From: Actinomycetota bacterium
Lineage (GTDB): Bacteria > Actinomycetota > Actinomycetes > Nanopelagicales > Nanopelagicaceae
Assembly: GCA_947487595.1 (NCBI GenBank)
Contig: CANKXJ010000035.1
Span: forward strand, 1 to 7,599
Length of the DNA: 7,599 nucleotides
Direction of reading: 5' to 3'
Shown here piece after piece: positions 6,815 through 7,599 of this stretch (positions are counted from its first letter, which is position 1; each line of letters starts with the position of its first letter). The notes beneath the pieces were generated by a model. That model was not told the origin of the DNA and ran no database searches. It saw nothing but the letters and a program-made list of their open reading frames with translations. The translations under genes were made by a program, and so were the position numbers.

Positions 6815-7599
6815 ATGGCAGATCCCCAAAGCTATCGGCCAACAGATATTCCCAAACTTCCTGGGGTGTATCGATTCTATGACGCCACCGACACGGTGAT
6901 TTATGTTGGTAAGGCGATCAATCTAAAGAATCGGTTGAGTAACTACTTTCAGGGCAACTTAGCTGAGAAAACGTATCGTATGGTGCATCAAGCTGTGCGA
7001 GTTGATTGGACGATAGTTGATACTGAAGTCGAAGCCCTACAACTAGAGTTTTCTTGGATTAAGCAATATGCGCCGCAATACAACGTGCAGTTTAGAGATG
7101 ATAAGTCTTATCCATATCTTGCAATTACGAACAAAGAAGAGTTCCCTCGGGTTTTCATTACTCGTAAATCTAAGCGTCCTGGGATTTCATATTTTGGACC
7201 CTTTACTCATACCTGGGCGCTGCGCAGCACCTTCGATGTTGTTTTAAAAACTTTTCCTATTCGCTCCTGTACGACAAGCAATTTTGAACGCGCAAAGCGA
7301 ACTAAGCGCCAATGCTTACTCGGAGATATCGGTAAGTGCGCTGCTCCTTGTGTTGAGTGGATTAGTAAAGAAGATCACAAAGCACTCTCCGATCGCTTAG
7401 TTAACTTCATGTCCAATGGAAATACTGACATTGTTCCAACGCTGCGCGCTGAAATGGAGCTGGCATCTAGTCGAGAAGAGTTTGAACGCGCAAGCAAGAT
7501 TCGAGATTCTATTGATGCAATAGAGCGGGCGCAGGAATCAGCAGAGGCTGCATTGCCAGAGAATTTAACGGCCGACATAGTTGCCATTCACCATGACGG
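6815..7599 (+). CDS. uvrC: Excinuclease ABC subunit C (UvrC), 5' part (3' end outside window)
   Basis: UvrC is the nuclease of nucleotide excision repair. Its N-terminal GIY-YIG domain makes the 3' cut and its C-terminal RNase H-like domain the 5' cut. The frame opens at the ATG at 6815 and runs to the window edge (261 codons plus two bases). GIY-YIG domain: GVY at 17-19, YVGKA at 30-34, R40 and the metal-binding glutamate in EALQLE (E78). Then DDKSYPY and YFGPF, and a four-cysteine set C152, C167, C175, C179 (CLLGDIGKCAAPC at its end), corresponding to the iron-sulfur ligands described for E. coli UvrC. A UVR motif at about 210-240 would pair with that of UvrB. The sequence stops at the start of the C-terminal nuclease region, so the second active site and helix-hairpin-helix domain cannot be judged. 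The start is five bases after the uvrA stop without a strong Shine-Dalgarno, which suggests coupling. Confidence 0.96.
   Translation, partial: MADPQSYRPTDIPKLPGVYRFYDATDTVIYVGKAINLKNRLSNYFQGNLAEKTYRMVHQAVRVDWTIVDTEVEALQLEFSWIKQYAPQYNVQFRDDKSYPYLAITNKEEFPRVFITRKSKRPGISYFGPFTHTWALRSTFDVVLKTFPIRSCTTSNFERAKRTKRQCLLGDIGKCAAPCVEWISKEDHKALSDRLVNFMSNGNTDIVPTLRAEMELASSREEFERASKIRDSIDAIERAQESAEAALPENLTADIVAIHHD

Larger units (their letters stand above)
1264..7599 (+). other. Predicted coaE-uvrB-uvrA-uvrC transcription unit
   Basis: Four genes on one strand follow each other with gaps of 9, -1 and 5 bases, leaving no room for terminators between them. A terminator and a promoter-like element stand just upstream. 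I see no terminator at any internal junction. Promoters inside coding sequence, such as a damage-inducible one in the 3' part of coaE, cannot be excluded by eye. The right end lies outside the window. In many Actinobacteria uvrC is followed by rapZ, yvcK and whiA, so these are the expected next genes. Confidence 0.65.

Noticed and set aside
1..7599. Search for a novel system (mobile element, defence genes, CRISPR, toxin-antitoxin, retron or structured RNA).
   Set aside because: Coding density is about 99% with five recognised housekeeping genes, and the single 73-base gap is explained by a terminator and a promoter. Nothing is left unexplained at gene scale.

Overview
The window is an ordinary chromosomal housekeeping segment, coding on the + strand throughout. 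It reads as rpsA (3' part) - terminator - coaE - uvrB - uvrA - uvrC (5' part). The proteins resemble actinobacterial versions, for example a four-S1-domain type RpsA with its characteristic C-terminal tail and UvrA/UvrB blocks close to those I recall from Mycobacterium. Base composition looks only moderate (roughly mid-40s % GC by eye), and intergenic spacing is very short. Together these suggest a low-GC, streamlined actinobacterium, such as the freshwater acI / Nanopelagicales group (Planktophila-like). The lineage call is an inference from memory, not from a search.

Layout: bases 1-1190 are the 3' part of rpsA, ending in three consecutive in-frame stop codons. Bases 1191-1263 are the only real intergenic region (73 bp). 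It holds a strong Rho-independent terminator and, directly before coaE, a -10-like hexamer placed as expected for a leaderless transcript. Bases 1264-1860 are coaE, 1870-3951 uvrB, 3951-6809 uvrA (its GTG start shares one base with the uvrB stop), and 6815-7599 the first 261 codons of uvrC, cut by the window edge. No gene-free stretch exceeds 73 bp. I see no tRNA, rRNA, insertion sequence, CRISPR array, integration site or phage gene.

Function: RpsA (ribosomal protein S1) is a translation protein with its own terminator. coaE (last step of CoA synthesis) probably leads a transcript that continues into uvrB, uvrA and uvrC, the complete damage-recognition and dual-incision machinery of nucleotide excision repair. 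UvrA and UvrB find the lesion, UvrA loads UvrB and leaves, and UvrC makes both cuts. The rpsA-coaE-uvrB order is also found in Mycobacterium tuberculosis, but there other genes lie between coaE, uvrB and uvrA, and uvrC is elsewhere, so this locus is a compacted version.

I looked for an undescribed system and did not find one. The points worth a second look are small: the leaderless promoter, the compact three-gene repair cluster, a possible frameshift heptamer at the end of coaE, codon-use contrast between coaE and rpsA, and intact metal-binding cysteine sets in UvrA and UvrC.
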